64,000 bases of DNA from Pistricoccus aurantiacus (GTDB lineage: Bacteria; Pseudomonadota; Gammaproteobacteria; Pseudomonadales; Halomonadaceae), in the NCBI RefSeq assembly GCF_007954585.1, contig NZ_CP042382.1:2728001-2792000 (forward strand), given 5' to 3'. Positions within the stretch are counted from its first letter, which is position 1; the number at the start of each line of letters is the position of its first letter. Positions 1-7,533 of this stretch are shown one piece after another. Position numbers and translations under genes: made by a program. The notes under the pieces are model-generated. The model saw nothing but the letters and a program-made list of their open reading frames with translations. It had not been told where the DNA came from and did no database searches.

Positions 1-52
1 GGCGACTGAGATCGCCATGCTTTTTAGCATTAAAGATTCATAAGGATCTAGC

Positions 53-3000
53 ATGGCCCATCTGCTACGAATCGTGATGATCCACGGCCACCTCGAGGGC
101 GTGGTCGAACTCAGTGTCGACGGGCACACCAACATCTGCGGCACCAACGCCTCGGGCAAGACCACTCTGCAGCGATTGGTACCGGTATTCTATGGTGAGC
201 TCCCCAACAAGGTGGTGCCCAAGACGCGGATGAAGTTCGATGCCTTCTACCTGCCGCACCGTAATAGCTATCTGGTGTACGAGTATCGCCGCGAGGCGGG
301 CAATATCTGTCAGGCGGTGCTGACCCGCAAGAGCGAGGGTGGCGTGGAATACCGCTTCGTGGCGGCGCCCTACCGCCCGGAAAATTACCTGGTGGAGAGC
401 GATGCCGGCATGGCGGCGCTGGACTACAGCCAGTGGGCCAGCGGGCTGCGCCGCGAGGGGATCGGCGTGTCGTCCAAGCTGGGAGCCACGTCCGAGTACC
501 GTTCGGTGATTCAGAACGACTTCACCCAGCACCATGGCAGCAGAGGTGACGGCCTCAAACTGCGCCAGATCGCCGCCCAGTTCAGCCTGGTCAAGTCGGA
601 GCACCGCATCCGCCACATGGAGAAACTGGTCTCGGCGGTGCATGCCAAGGAGGGCAAGATGGACACCCTCAAGACCATGCTGGCGGCGATCTTCGAGGAA
701 GACGGCGTCGAACTGCCGGTTACCCGCATTCGCAATACCAAGGCCCGGGAGTGGATCGCGCAGATGCGCCAGTCCATGCGCCTCGAGCCACTGCAACAGA
801 TGCTGGGACGGTTGGATGATGTGGACAGGGAGATCGCCGACCTGGAGACGGCCCTGTGGCAGCTCAAGCCCCAGCTCGAGGCCGACCGCCATCGTGCCGA
901 ACGGACCCTGGCCGACGTCGAGGCGCGGCTGGGACGTCAGGAGTGCGAGTTCCAGGCCCAGGAGCAGGGCTACGTGAAGACACGGGATGCGCTCAACGAA
1001 CGCATCAGCGAACTGGACAGCGAGCTAGACCGTACTCGACGCGATCTCGACGATCTGCAAACCAGATACGAAGCATATGCCGAGGCGGACATGCCGGCGC
1101 TGGAACGCGATCTGAACGCCCTGCCCCAGTGGCGCGAGCAGTGCCAGCAGCTGCGTGAGCACCTTAGCGTCATACAACAGGCCGCCCAGGCCAGCCAGGC
1201 CCGGCTGGATGGCCGACTCAGGGAACTGGCCGACACCCTGGCCCGCCAAACCGAAGCGTCGCAAGGCCTGATCGACGGCCTGGGCGACGAGAAAACCACG
1301 TGCCGCGAGCGCCAGTGGGACGCCGAGCGCGCCCTGGACGAACGCTATCGCGCCGAGCACGCCGATCTGGACACCGCCTATCAGACCCGTATCGAGCAAG
1401 GCGTCGAGCGTCTGGCGGGACTCAAGGCACAGATGGCCTCCAGTGCCCAGACGCCGGAGGAGATCCAGGAAGCCGAGCTGGCCCAGGCGCGACTCGACCA
1501 GGCGCAAAGTGATCGCAATGCGGCTTCCACCTCTCTGCAGGGCGTGCGTGATGAGCACGAAACGCTGAAACGCGAGCGTGACGCCGCCGAACGTGGACTC
1601 GAGGAGGCACGCCATGAGCGTGCCCAGGCGGAGGGTCACCGCTATGCACTGTACCAGCAGCGCGACCCCGCCCAGGGCAGCCTGCGCCACTTTCTGCGCT
1701 ATCACCGCCCGGGATGGGAACAGCGGTTGGGCAAGGTGATCGCTCCCGAACTGCTGGAGCGCCGCGATCTCTCCCCCCAGCTCACGGAAGTGGAGCACGA
1801 CGCTCTCTTTGGCGTGACCCTCGATCTGGCCGCCATTTCGCTGCCGGATCATGCCCAGGATGAGGCGAGCCTGCTCGCGGCCATCGAGGCGGCCGAAGCG
1901 GCACACGCCCGGGCCGAGGGCAATGTTCAGGCCGCGGAAAAACGGCTCAAGGCGCGGCATGACCTTGTCAAGGAAGCCGACGAAACACTGCGGCAGTCGC
2001 GCAGCGCGTTCAAGCGTGCCGAGCAGGACGTGGAATACGCCACCCAGGCACGCAGCCAGCTGCAGGAGCGCCATACCCGGCAGCAGAAAGAGCGCCGCCG
2101 CGTCTGCGAAGAGGCGCTGGCAGCCGAGGAAGCGTCCCAGCAGGCATTACGCGATGAAAAGCGCGAGGCCTTGGAAACGCTTTCCGATACCCACCAGGCA
2201 CAGTTGCTGGAACTGAAGGCCGACGCTCAGAGCCAGCTGGATGGCCTCGACGCGCAAATCCGCCAGCACAAACGCCAACTCGACGACCTGAAGGCGGAGC
2301 ACCAGCGTCAGAAAGAAGAGCTGGAAGCCGCCTTCGATCAGGAACTGCAGGCGCAGGGGGTCGACGCGGTGACGCTGAAAGAGACCCGGTCACGCCTGAC
2401 CGCGCTGGAGGAACGTATCCGCACCACCGCGGCGCGCCAGGAGGAGCTCGAAGCCTACCTCCGCTTTATGCGCGTGGAGTGGGCTGAACGCAAGCCGCAG
2501 TTGGTGGACAAGGAGTCGACGCTTTCTCGTGACAAGCAGGCCGCCGAGCGGGAACGCGACCAGTGCCGGAACGACTTCCAGACGGCCAAGGCGAGACATC
2601 TGGAAACGGTCACTGAGCTGAAGGCCAAATGCGATGCCGAACAGCAGGTGATCGATGCCTTGAAGCCGCTGCTGACCCAGGTGGAGGGACTGGGACTGGC
2701 CGCCGCGCCCCAGCCGGTCGGCGAGGCGCCAGGCGATGTGCACGAGCGCATCGAACGTGCCCGCCAGGCAATGGAAAGCCGCAGCCGCGAACTCGAGACC
2801 CTGCGCAAGGGGTGTGAGCAGGTGGAAGGCGAATTGATCAAGGGGGGCAGCAGCGGCTTCGTCGAAACATTGGATGCCGAGCGGGCGAAGTTGACGGGGA
2901 ACGACGCCGAGCAGAACACCAGCCCTCGGCATCAGCTACTGCTGCTGCGCGGCATGCTCACGCTACTGGAGGACCAGCAGCAGCAGTTGATCCAGCAGGG

Positions 3001-3730
3001 CCGTAACCTCGGCGATGACCTGGACAAGTTCTTCACCGTCTTTCGCGACCTCAACCGCCGCATCAGCGCGCAGAGCCGCCGCCTTTCCGAGGAGGTTGCC
3101 GACGACCTGCGCCTCGAGGGAATCAGCAAGGCCGAGGTTCGCATCCAGTCCACCATCGACGAGCTGGGCTTCTGGGAGCCGCTGAAGCAGTTTGCCGAAT
3201 ACTTCCGGGCATGGCGCGGCGTGGGCCTCCCGAGTGACGACTATCTCAACGCCCTGGCCGATGTGGTGGATCTGCTGCGCAGCGACCAGCAGTACAGCTT
3301 CGAGAGTCTGCTGCGCTTGGAGCTGCAACTGAACGAGGGCGGCACCGATCTGGTGATCAAGAACGACCGCCAGTTGCTGGAGTCCTCCAGCCACGGCATG
3401 GCCTATCTGATCCTGTGCAAGTTCCTGCTCGCCTTTACCCGCTTGTTGCGCGGTCAGGCCGAGATCGCCATCCACTGGCCCATCGACGAGATCGGCACCC
3501 TGGCCTACCACAACGTGGAAAAGCTATTCGAGGCCTGCGACAGCAATCACATCCATGTCGTCGGAGCCTTCCCCAACCCCGAGTCGGATGTACTGCTGCT
3601 GTTCCACAATCGCTACCTGATCGACCGGGACGCAGGCCAGCCCAACCGTCGCCACCTGAAACGCATCGAGCCGCGCTTGAGCCGCCTGGCCCAACGCCTG
3701 CAGGCCCGCGCCGCCGAGGAGGTCTCCTGA
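53..3730 (+). CDS. jetC: Wadjet SMC-like ATPase JetC (MksB/MukB-like)
   Basis: Predicted motor subunit of a Wadjet/MksBEFG plasmid-defence condensin. In this family the SMC dimer extrudes DNA loops and the complex cleaves small circular DNA. The 1225-residue protein has a Walker A (GTNASGKTT, residues 30-38) in the N-terminal head. A very long Glu/Arg/Ala-rich coiled coil follows, interrupted around residues 540-610 by a non-coil stretch that may be the hinge. The C-terminal head has a signature-like SSSHGM (about 1111-1116) and a Walker B ending in D1145-E1146 (IHWPIDEIG). The start is the ATG after AAGGATCT. Its stop overlaps the start of the next gene (ATGA-type coupling). MukB is longer (about 1486 residues); this length suits JetC/MksB. 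The assignment to SMC-like is firm; the Wadjet assignment rests on the three partner genes. Confidence 0.88.
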   Translation: MAHLLRIVMIHGHLEGVVELSVDGHTNICGTNASGKTTLQRLVPVFYGELPNKVVPKTRMKFDAFYLPHRNSYLVYEYRREAGNICQAVLTRKSEGGVEYRFVAAPYRPENYLVESDAGMAALDYSQWASGLRREGIGVSSKLGATSEYRSVIQNDFTQHHGSRGDGLKLRQIAAQFSLVKSEHRIRHMEKLVSAVHAKEGKMDTLKTMLAAIFEEDGVELPVTRIRNTKAREWIAQMRQSMRLEPLQQMLGRLDDVDREIADLETALWQLKPQLEADRHRAERTLADVEARLGRQECEFQAQEQGYVKTRDALNERISELDSELDRTRRDLDDLQTRYEAYAEADMPALERDLNALPQWREQCQQLREHLSVIQQAAQASQARLDGRLRELADTLARQTEASQGLIDGLGDEKTTCRERQWDAERALDERYRAEHADLDTAYQTRIEQGVERLAGLKAQMASSAQTPEEIQEAELAQARLDQAQSDRNAASTSLQGVRDEHETLKRERDAAERGLEEARHERAQAEGHRYALYQQRDPAQGSLRHFLRYHRPGWEQRLGKVIAPELLERRDLSPQLTEVEHDALFGVTLDLAAISLPDHAQDEASLLAAIEAAEAAHARAEGNVQAAEKRLKARHDLVKEADETLRQSRSAFKRAEQDVEYATQARSQLQERHTRQQKERRRVCEEALAAEEASQQALRDEKREALETLSDTHQAQLLELKADAQSQLDGLDAQIRQHKRQLDDLKAEHQRQKEELEAAFDQELQAQGVDAVTLKETRSRLTALEERIRTTAARQEELEAYLRFMRVEWAERKPQLVDKESTLSRDKQAAERERDQCRNDFQTAKARHLETVTELKAKCDAEQQVIDALKPLLTQVEGLGLAAAPQPVGEAPGDVHERIERARQAMESRSRELETLRKGCEQVEGELIKGGSSGFVETLDAERAKLTGNDAEQNTSPRHQLLLLRGMLTLLEDQQQQLIQQGRNLGDDLDKFFTVFRDLNRRISAQSRRLSEEVADDLRLEGISKAEVRIQSTIDELGFWEPLKQFAEYFRAWRGVGLPSDDYLNALADVVDLLRSDQQYSFESLLRLELQLNEGGTDLVIKNDRQLLESSSHGMAYLILCKFLLAFTRLLRGQAEIAIHWPIDEIGTLAYHNVEKLFEACDSNHIHVVGAFPNPESDVLLLFHNRYLIDRDAGQPNRRHLKRIEPRLSRLAQRLQARAAEEVS

Positions 3731-4356
3731 TGATCGAACATGGCCCTTTGCTGGAACGGCTGTTGGCCGGGGAGTTCATCTGCGCGGTGAGCGACGAGAG
3801 CGCCTTTCGCCGGCTGGAGGATGAGCAAACCCGCGAGCAGATCGATACCTACCTGCGACCGCTCAACCGGCGATTGGCGTCCAACCCCGAGGGCAGCGTC
3901 TACTTCCTGGCCTGGCGGCAAATAAACGATAGCGCTCGCGACCAACTGTCACGTCAGCTCGGCGACACGCTGAACAGCCTGCTCCCCCTGCTGGAGTGGC
4001 TGCAGCTGGTTCAGGAAGCGCTGGGACGCGACGCCCTGCTCGCTCCCGGCGACGTGCTCAAGCCGGCGGAGTTCAGCGCCAAGTGCGAGGATAACCAGAG
4101 CCTGCGCGAGCGCTTGGAACGGCTGGCCACGGACAGTTTCTTCGGCTCCCAGAGTGAGCAGCTCGACGCCCAGATGAAGCAGGTCTTCAAGCGTCTAAAA
4201 GAGCACGGCTATCTGCTCCAGCCTCATGCTGAGCGCCAGGTTTATCTGGTTACCGGCAAGATCGACTACCTGGTAGACCTGGTGCGCTTCATCCGCGACG
4301 AGGAGAACCTGCCCGTCGACGAAGAGGGCCCGGCGACCCAGGAGGCCCTGTTGTGA
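3730..4356 (+). CDS. jetB: Wadjet JetB / MksE-like condensin subunit
   Basis: A 208-residue protein between the SMC-like ATPase and the kleisin-like gene, matching the position and size of MukE/MksE/JetB. In this family it is a winged-helix dimer that bridges kleisin and SMC heads. The sequence is charged and helical. The C-terminal part (residues about 140-185, with LKEHGYLL and RQVYLVTGKIDYLVDLVRFI) looks like a winged-helix module. The ATG at 3730 was chosen because it overlaps the jetC stop by one base and opens directly on MIEHGPLLERL; the upstream in-frame extension lies wholly inside jetC. No catalytic residues are expected. Confidence comes mainly from context. Confidence 0.8.
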   Translation: MIEHGPLLERLLAGEFICAVSDESAFRRLEDEQTREQIDTYLRPLNRRLASNPEGSVYFLAWRQINDSARDQLSRQLGDTLNSLLPLLEWLQLVQEALGRDALLAPGDVLKPAEFSAKCEDNQSLRERLERLATDSFFGSQSEQLDAQMKQVFKRLKEHGYLLQPHAERQVYLVTGKIDYLVDLVRFIRDEENLPVDEEGPATQEALL

Positions 4357-5612
4357 AAGGAGGAGTCGAGAGCGAGTCCCACGCTCTGGAGAGCCGCTTG
4401 ATCGCCACGGGTGTCGAGCGGATGGCATTGCTCGGCAAGCACGCCGATGCCTTGATGCAAGGCTATACCCGCGACGAGGTGCCGCTGGACACCTTGAGCG
4501 ACTCGGCGTTGCGCAAGCTGCTTGCAGCGCGCATCCTGTGGCGTCCCGATGAACACGGCGGTGTCAAGCTCGCCCCCAAGGTGCGCGAACTGATCGCCGA
4601 GATGCTCGCCGACGAGACCCGCCGCCATGTCAATGCGGATGTGGCCGAAACCCTGGAACTCCTGCGCGGCCTGGTGCAGAGCTATCGTGAGGCACGCAGC
4701 CACGGCGAGCACTGGCGACAGGAGCAGCAACTGCTGCGTCTGCGCCAGGAGGTGGATGACCTCAACGGCCGCTTTGCCGATGCCATCGACAGCCTCTGGC
4801 AGCGCTTCAACAGCGACTTCGGCTTCGTCAGCCGTCTCAACGACAAGATCCGCGAGAACGACCGGGCCCAGAAGCAGATCGTACGCTTGCTGGACGGACT
4901 GGCGCTGATCGACTTTGATGAATTGATCGAGCTGGTCGGCAGCGACGGTGCACTGCGCAAGCTGCTGATCAGTCAGCTGCAGCAGCAGCTCAGCCAGCAC
5001 TACACCAACCTGCGCGAAGTGCAGCACCGACTCACGGAACTGATGGCGCGTTTTCGCCAGCAGCAGTCGCGTAGCCGCCTGGTGGCGGGCATGGCCGCCT
5101 TCCTGCGCGAGCACCCCGGGTTTGTGCCCGGCAACTACGCCCGCCGCAGCGACGTTCCGGCACTGGTCAACCAGGCCACCCCGCTCATCGCCGCCGCCGC
5201 GCCGGCGCTTGACCGCCATCTGGATACTCAGGTACTCACCGAGCTGCTGCACCGGCTACCCGTGCCGGCACACAAGCCGCAGACGGTGGCTGCCGCGCAA
5301 CCCGCCGAGGCCCGGGAAGAAACCCTGGTCGCTGCCCGCCAGCAGGCCCTGAAGCAGGACGTGGAACGCTTCTACCTGACGGTGGTCGATCATCCCGACC
5401 GCGAGGGGATCAGTGCCCTGGCGTATCTGCACGCCGGCGATCTGGAGTGGGCGGATGAAATATGGCTATTCCAGGTGATCGCGGAATACCAGGGCCTGCC
5501 ACGCACCGAGCAGCGCGCCTTCCGCCTGCATCAGGAGGAGAGTCAGGCCAGCCGCTTCAATCACCTGCGGCTGATTCACGACGTCACGCTGCAGCTGGCG
5601 CTTCCAGCATGA
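4353..5612 (+). CDS. jetA: Wadjet JetA / MksF-like kleisin
   Basis: A 419-residue, largely alpha-helical protein in the place of the kleisin (MukF/MksF/JetA), which links the two SMC heads and binds JetB. The N-terminal 110 residues look like winged-helix segments (LRKLLAARILWRP). A helical, coiled-coil-rich middle follows (about 110-270). An Ala/Pro linker (about 310-330) leads to a C-terminal segment with LAYLHAGDLEWADEIWLFQ. It starts with GTG at 4353, overlapping the jetB stop (GTGA), and its own stop overlaps the next start (ATGA), so the operon is translationally coupled. Proteins like this are sometimes misnamed phosphoenolpyruvate carboxylase in databases; nothing here supports that enzyme. 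Confidence 0.78.
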   Translation: MKGGVESESHALESRLIATGVERMALLGKHADALMQGYTRDEVPLDTLSDSALRKLLAARILWRPDEHGGVKLAPKVRELIAEMLADETRRHVNADVAETLELLRGLVQSYREARSHGEHWRQEQQLLRLRQEVDDLNGRFADAIDSLWQRFNSDFGFVSRLNDKIRENDRAQKQIVRLLDGLALIDFDELIELVGSDGALRKLLISQLQQQLSQHYTNLREVQHRLTELMARFRQQQSRSRLVAGMAAFLREHPGFVPGNYARRSDVPALVNQATPLIAAAAPALDRHLDTQVLTELLHRLPVPAHKPQTVAAAQPAEAREETLVAARQQALKQDVERFYLTVVDHPDREGISALAYLHAGDLEWADEIWLFQVIAEYQGLPRTEQRAFRLHQEESQASRFNHLRLIHDVTLQLALPA

Positions 5613-6490
5613 CCCGCCCTCTCTCGCCCAGCGCTTACAGGCTATTGCGCTGCGTCGAGGAGACATTGCACCGTGTGCCCGCCGTGGGGAAACCGCGCAG
5701 TGGAAAGGCCCTGAAAGAGATCGAGGCCTGGTGCGCTCAGTACGACATAGACCTCGCTGTCTATCGCCAGGGCAATACGCTGCGCTTCGATCGCCGGCTG
5801 CTCGGCGAAATCAACGAGGTGCTGGACAGCCTGGGGCATCCGCCCCTCGATATCGCATTGAGTGGCCGCACGACCACGCAACAGGCCGAGCAAGGCGGGA
5901 TCGAGGCGAAGAGTGTACGCGAACGTCCCCGCACCAGGCGGGTACTGGCGAGCCTCCCAGCGCTGTCTCGGCCACCGTGGCTGGCCAGTGAATCCCGCGA
6001 GTACCGTGATCTCGATTGGCAGTCGCTGGATCTAGGCGGCTTCGACATCCTCATCCAAGTGGAAAATCTCGACAGCTTCTACGCCTTCACCCCCGATATC
6101 GAGGCCATCGACCGCTTTCGGCAGCCGCTGGTGATCTACCGTGGCGATCGCCACTACGGCGGGGGTTTCGCTGTGCTGGCCGAAACCTGGACGGCGACCG
6201 GCAAGCCGCACGTCTATCTGGGGGACTTCGATGCCGCCGGTATTACGTTTGCCATTGCCAGCCAAGCGACGCATTTGCTTCTGCCACCGCTGGAGTGGCT
6301 CATTCACCACGCCACCGCCGATCATCTGCCGGCCACTCAGATGAAGGCGCAAGCCTCGCTTCTTGAACACCGCGCAGCGCTGTCCAGCGACCACCCGTTG
6401 CGCGACTATCTGGCGATTATTCTCGACCGGCAGCGCGGACTCAGGCAACAGTGGTTTGGTGAGAGATTGGAAAGGGTGCCGCTTGGCTAA
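5609..6490 (+). CDS. jetD: Wadjet JetD / MksG-like Toprim nuclease subunit
   Basis: A 293-residue protein ending the coupled four-gene operon. JetD is the topoisomerase VI-like nuclease subunit that cuts DNA when the SMC complex stalls on small circles. The C-terminal half shows a Toprim pattern: an acidic residue after a hydrophobic strand (ILIQVENLDSF, E152), then YLGDFDAAG with D206 and D208 giving the DxD pair. The N-terminal 140 residues are basic and probably form the DNA-binding arm. It is shorter than the roughly 390 residues typical of JetD. The ATG at 5609 overlaps the jetA stop. Immediately after the stop lies an unrelated efflux-gene tail, so this is the right edge of the cassette. 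Confidence 0.82.
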   Translation: MTRPLSPSAYRLLRCVEETLHRVPAVGKPRSGKALKEIEAWCAQYDIDLAVYRQGNTLRFDRRLLGEINEVLDSLGHPPLDIALSGRTTTQQAEQGGIEAKSVRERPRTRRVLASLPALSRPPWLASESREYRDLDWQSLDLGGFDILIQVENLDSFYAFTPDIEAIDRFRQPLVIYRGDRHYGGGFAVLAETWTATGKPHVYLGDFDAAGITFAIASQATHLLLPPLEWLIHHATADHLPATQMKAQASLLEHRAALSSDHPLRDYLAIILDRQRGLRQQWFGERLERVPLG

Positions 6491-6491
6491 T

Positions 6492-6686
6492 GGTATCGCT
6501 CGGTTACTGGCTCTGTTCTTCGTCCCTGCACTGTATGTAACCTGGTTCCGTATCCATCGCGATGAGTCGGCATCTGCCGAATACGGAGGCAATATATTGA
6601 GAAATGCAAGCAATTACAGGCACGGCGACGGATACTACATTGCGGCTTCGCTTCCATTCCCCAGCCGCACATGCTGTTGGCATTAA
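6492..6686 (+). pseudogene. 3' remnant of an RND efflux permease gene
   Basis: Directly after the jetD stop, the + strand encodes ARLLALFFVPALYVTWFRI (about 6498-6554) in a frame different from jetD. This is the last transmembrane helix and cytosolic tail typical of HAE1/AcrB-type RND efflux permeases (LTLFFLPALYxxWFR in intact proteins). No other part of such a gene (about 3 kb) is present upstream, where jetD sits instead. The frame runs on without recognisable sequence to a TAA at 6684-6686. I read it as the truncated 3' end of a pump gene that the Wadjet cassette joined or replaced. The stretch is short, so homology rests on one motif. Confidence 0.6.
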
Positions 6687-6719
6687 ATGCAAAGAGGAAG
6701 CTATGTCAGGGATCGCTAA

Positions 6720-6830
6720 AACTCCGAATTCGCTATCTTCAAGCACATCGAAATCTTTTATAACCGAAAGAGAAGACACTCTGCTTTGAGTTATGTCAGT
6801 CCGGTGAAATACGAGCGCAGAGGCGCATAA
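6720..6830 (+). pseudogene. 3' remnant of an IS3-family transposase (OrfB)
   Basis: Reading from 6720, the + strand encodes IFKHIEIFYNRKRRHSALSY then VSPVKYERRGA, ending at TAA 6828-6830. This is the characteristic C-terminus of IS3-family OrfB integrases (YNxxRxHSxLxYxSPxxFE). A stop lies in frame just upstream (6717-6719), and no DDE core or OrfA is present, so only about 36 codons survive. The AT-richer text after it (CGTGAGTAGGACCA) may be the old right end of the element. It lies between the efflux-gene tail and the yefM-yoeB pair, in a stretch visibly AT-richer than its surroundings. Confidence 0.75.
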
Positions 6831-6863
6831 CCGAGTGTCTATTTTTCGTGAGTAGGACCAACA

Positions 6864-7136
6864 TTAGCGTTGGTCGTAGTGGCCACCGATGGCGAAAATA
6901 TAAATGTATCTTTCGTCGAACCGGTATATGAGCCTATCCCTCTGTGAAATACGCCTGGCCCATAAGCCCGACAGGCTGTGTTTAAGCGGCTCTGGTTTTC
7001 CGAGACCAGTTGATGGGTCTTCAGACCGAAGCATTTCTTTCAGCAGCTTGCAGAGCGCTTTGTGCAGGTTCTTGTCCTTCTCACGCATTTTTTCATACGC
7101 TTCCCAAGTGTTGCCCTCAAATACCAGTGATCTCAT
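6864..7136 (-). CDS. yoeB: YoeB-family toxin (ribosome-dependent mRNA interferase)
   Basis: A 90-residue Txe/YoeB family protein. The family cleaves mRNA in the ribosomal A site and is neutralised by YefM. The expected features are present: an early WEAYEKMREKDKNLHKALCKLL helix region, the middle GKPEPLKHSLSGLWARRI block, and the C-terminal DRLIYRFDERYIYIFAIGGHYDQR. The catalytic-type Glu (E72 region), Arg and the C-terminal His-Tyr pair are all retained, so the toxin looks intact. Its ATG lies inside the 3' end of the antitoxin gene (20-bp overlap), the usual YefM-YoeB arrangement. It lies between mobile-element remnants and is probably acquired. Confidence 0.92.
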   Translation of the reverse strand: MRSLVFEGNTWEAYEKMREKDKNLHKALCKLLKEMLRSEDPSTGLGKPEPLKHSLSGLWARRISQRDRLIYRFDERYIYIFAIGGHYDQR

Positions 7137-7389
7137 TCATCTGCTCGTCGGTGGGTGTGTACCCATGGCCACGGGTGTGGGTGTCGAGGGAGGCCGCAAT
7201 CTGTTGCATCAGATCCCGACTCTGAAGAACATGCAGTGTTTCCTGCTCTCTTTCCCAGTCCTCAGCACTCACGACCACAAATGCTGCTCCTGCGCGACGC
7301 GTCACCTTGAGGGGTTCATGCCTACTGACAACCTGCTCCACAAGACTTTTCAGGTTGTCTCTGAACTTGTTTACACTGATAACATCCAT
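7117..7389 (-). CDS. yefM: YefM/Phd-family antitoxin
   Basis: A 90-residue antitoxin upstream of and overlapping yoeB. It begins MDVISVNKFRDNLKSLVEQV, the Phd/YefM DNA-binding fold, and includes PLKVTRRAGAAFVVVSAEDW, the conserved strand pair of this family. The C-terminal acidic tail (residues about 60-90) would wrap the toxin. A longer in-frame start exists at 7422, but MDVISVN is the typical family start and the upstream extension covers the putative operator, so ATG 7389 was chosen. YefM normally represses its own promoter together with YoeB; a candidate operator lies just upstream. Confidence 0.9.
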   Translation of the reverse strand: MDVISVNKFRDNLKSLVEQVVSRHEPLKVTRRAGAAFVVVSAEDWEREQETLHVLQSRDLMQQIAASLDTHTRGHGYTPTDEQMNEITGI

Positions 7390-7403
7390 AATTTCACCAT
7401 TAC

Positions 7404-7451
7404 GTACGGAGATGCCGTACAACTATATCGCAATGCTCCCGACAAGACCAA
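7404..7451 (-). promoter_or_regulatory. Putative yefM promoter and operator
   Basis: Reading the minus strand, TTGGTC (7451-7446) is followed after 18 bases by TATAGT (7427-7422), a fair sigma-70 promoter. Immediately downstream is an inverted repeat, GTACGG (7420-7415) and CCGTAC (7409-7404), ending 14 bases before the yefM ATG. YefM-YoeB complexes elsewhere bind short palindromes with GTAC-like cores overlapping their promoter. The operator role is therefore a reasonable inference, not shown. Confidence 0.5.
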
Positions 7452-7533
7452 GCACAGCGACAGCTTTTGCGTTGCGGTTTCGTTGCTTATGTGGTTCGAG
7501 TAGCGGTGGATAATGCGCACCGATATACCCTAA

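Noticed and set aside
6504-6789. Short frames on both strands in the gap after jetD (for example 6604-6789 on + and 6504-6779 on -)
   Set aside because: They overlap the efflux-tail and IS3 remnants in other frames and show no protein-like features.
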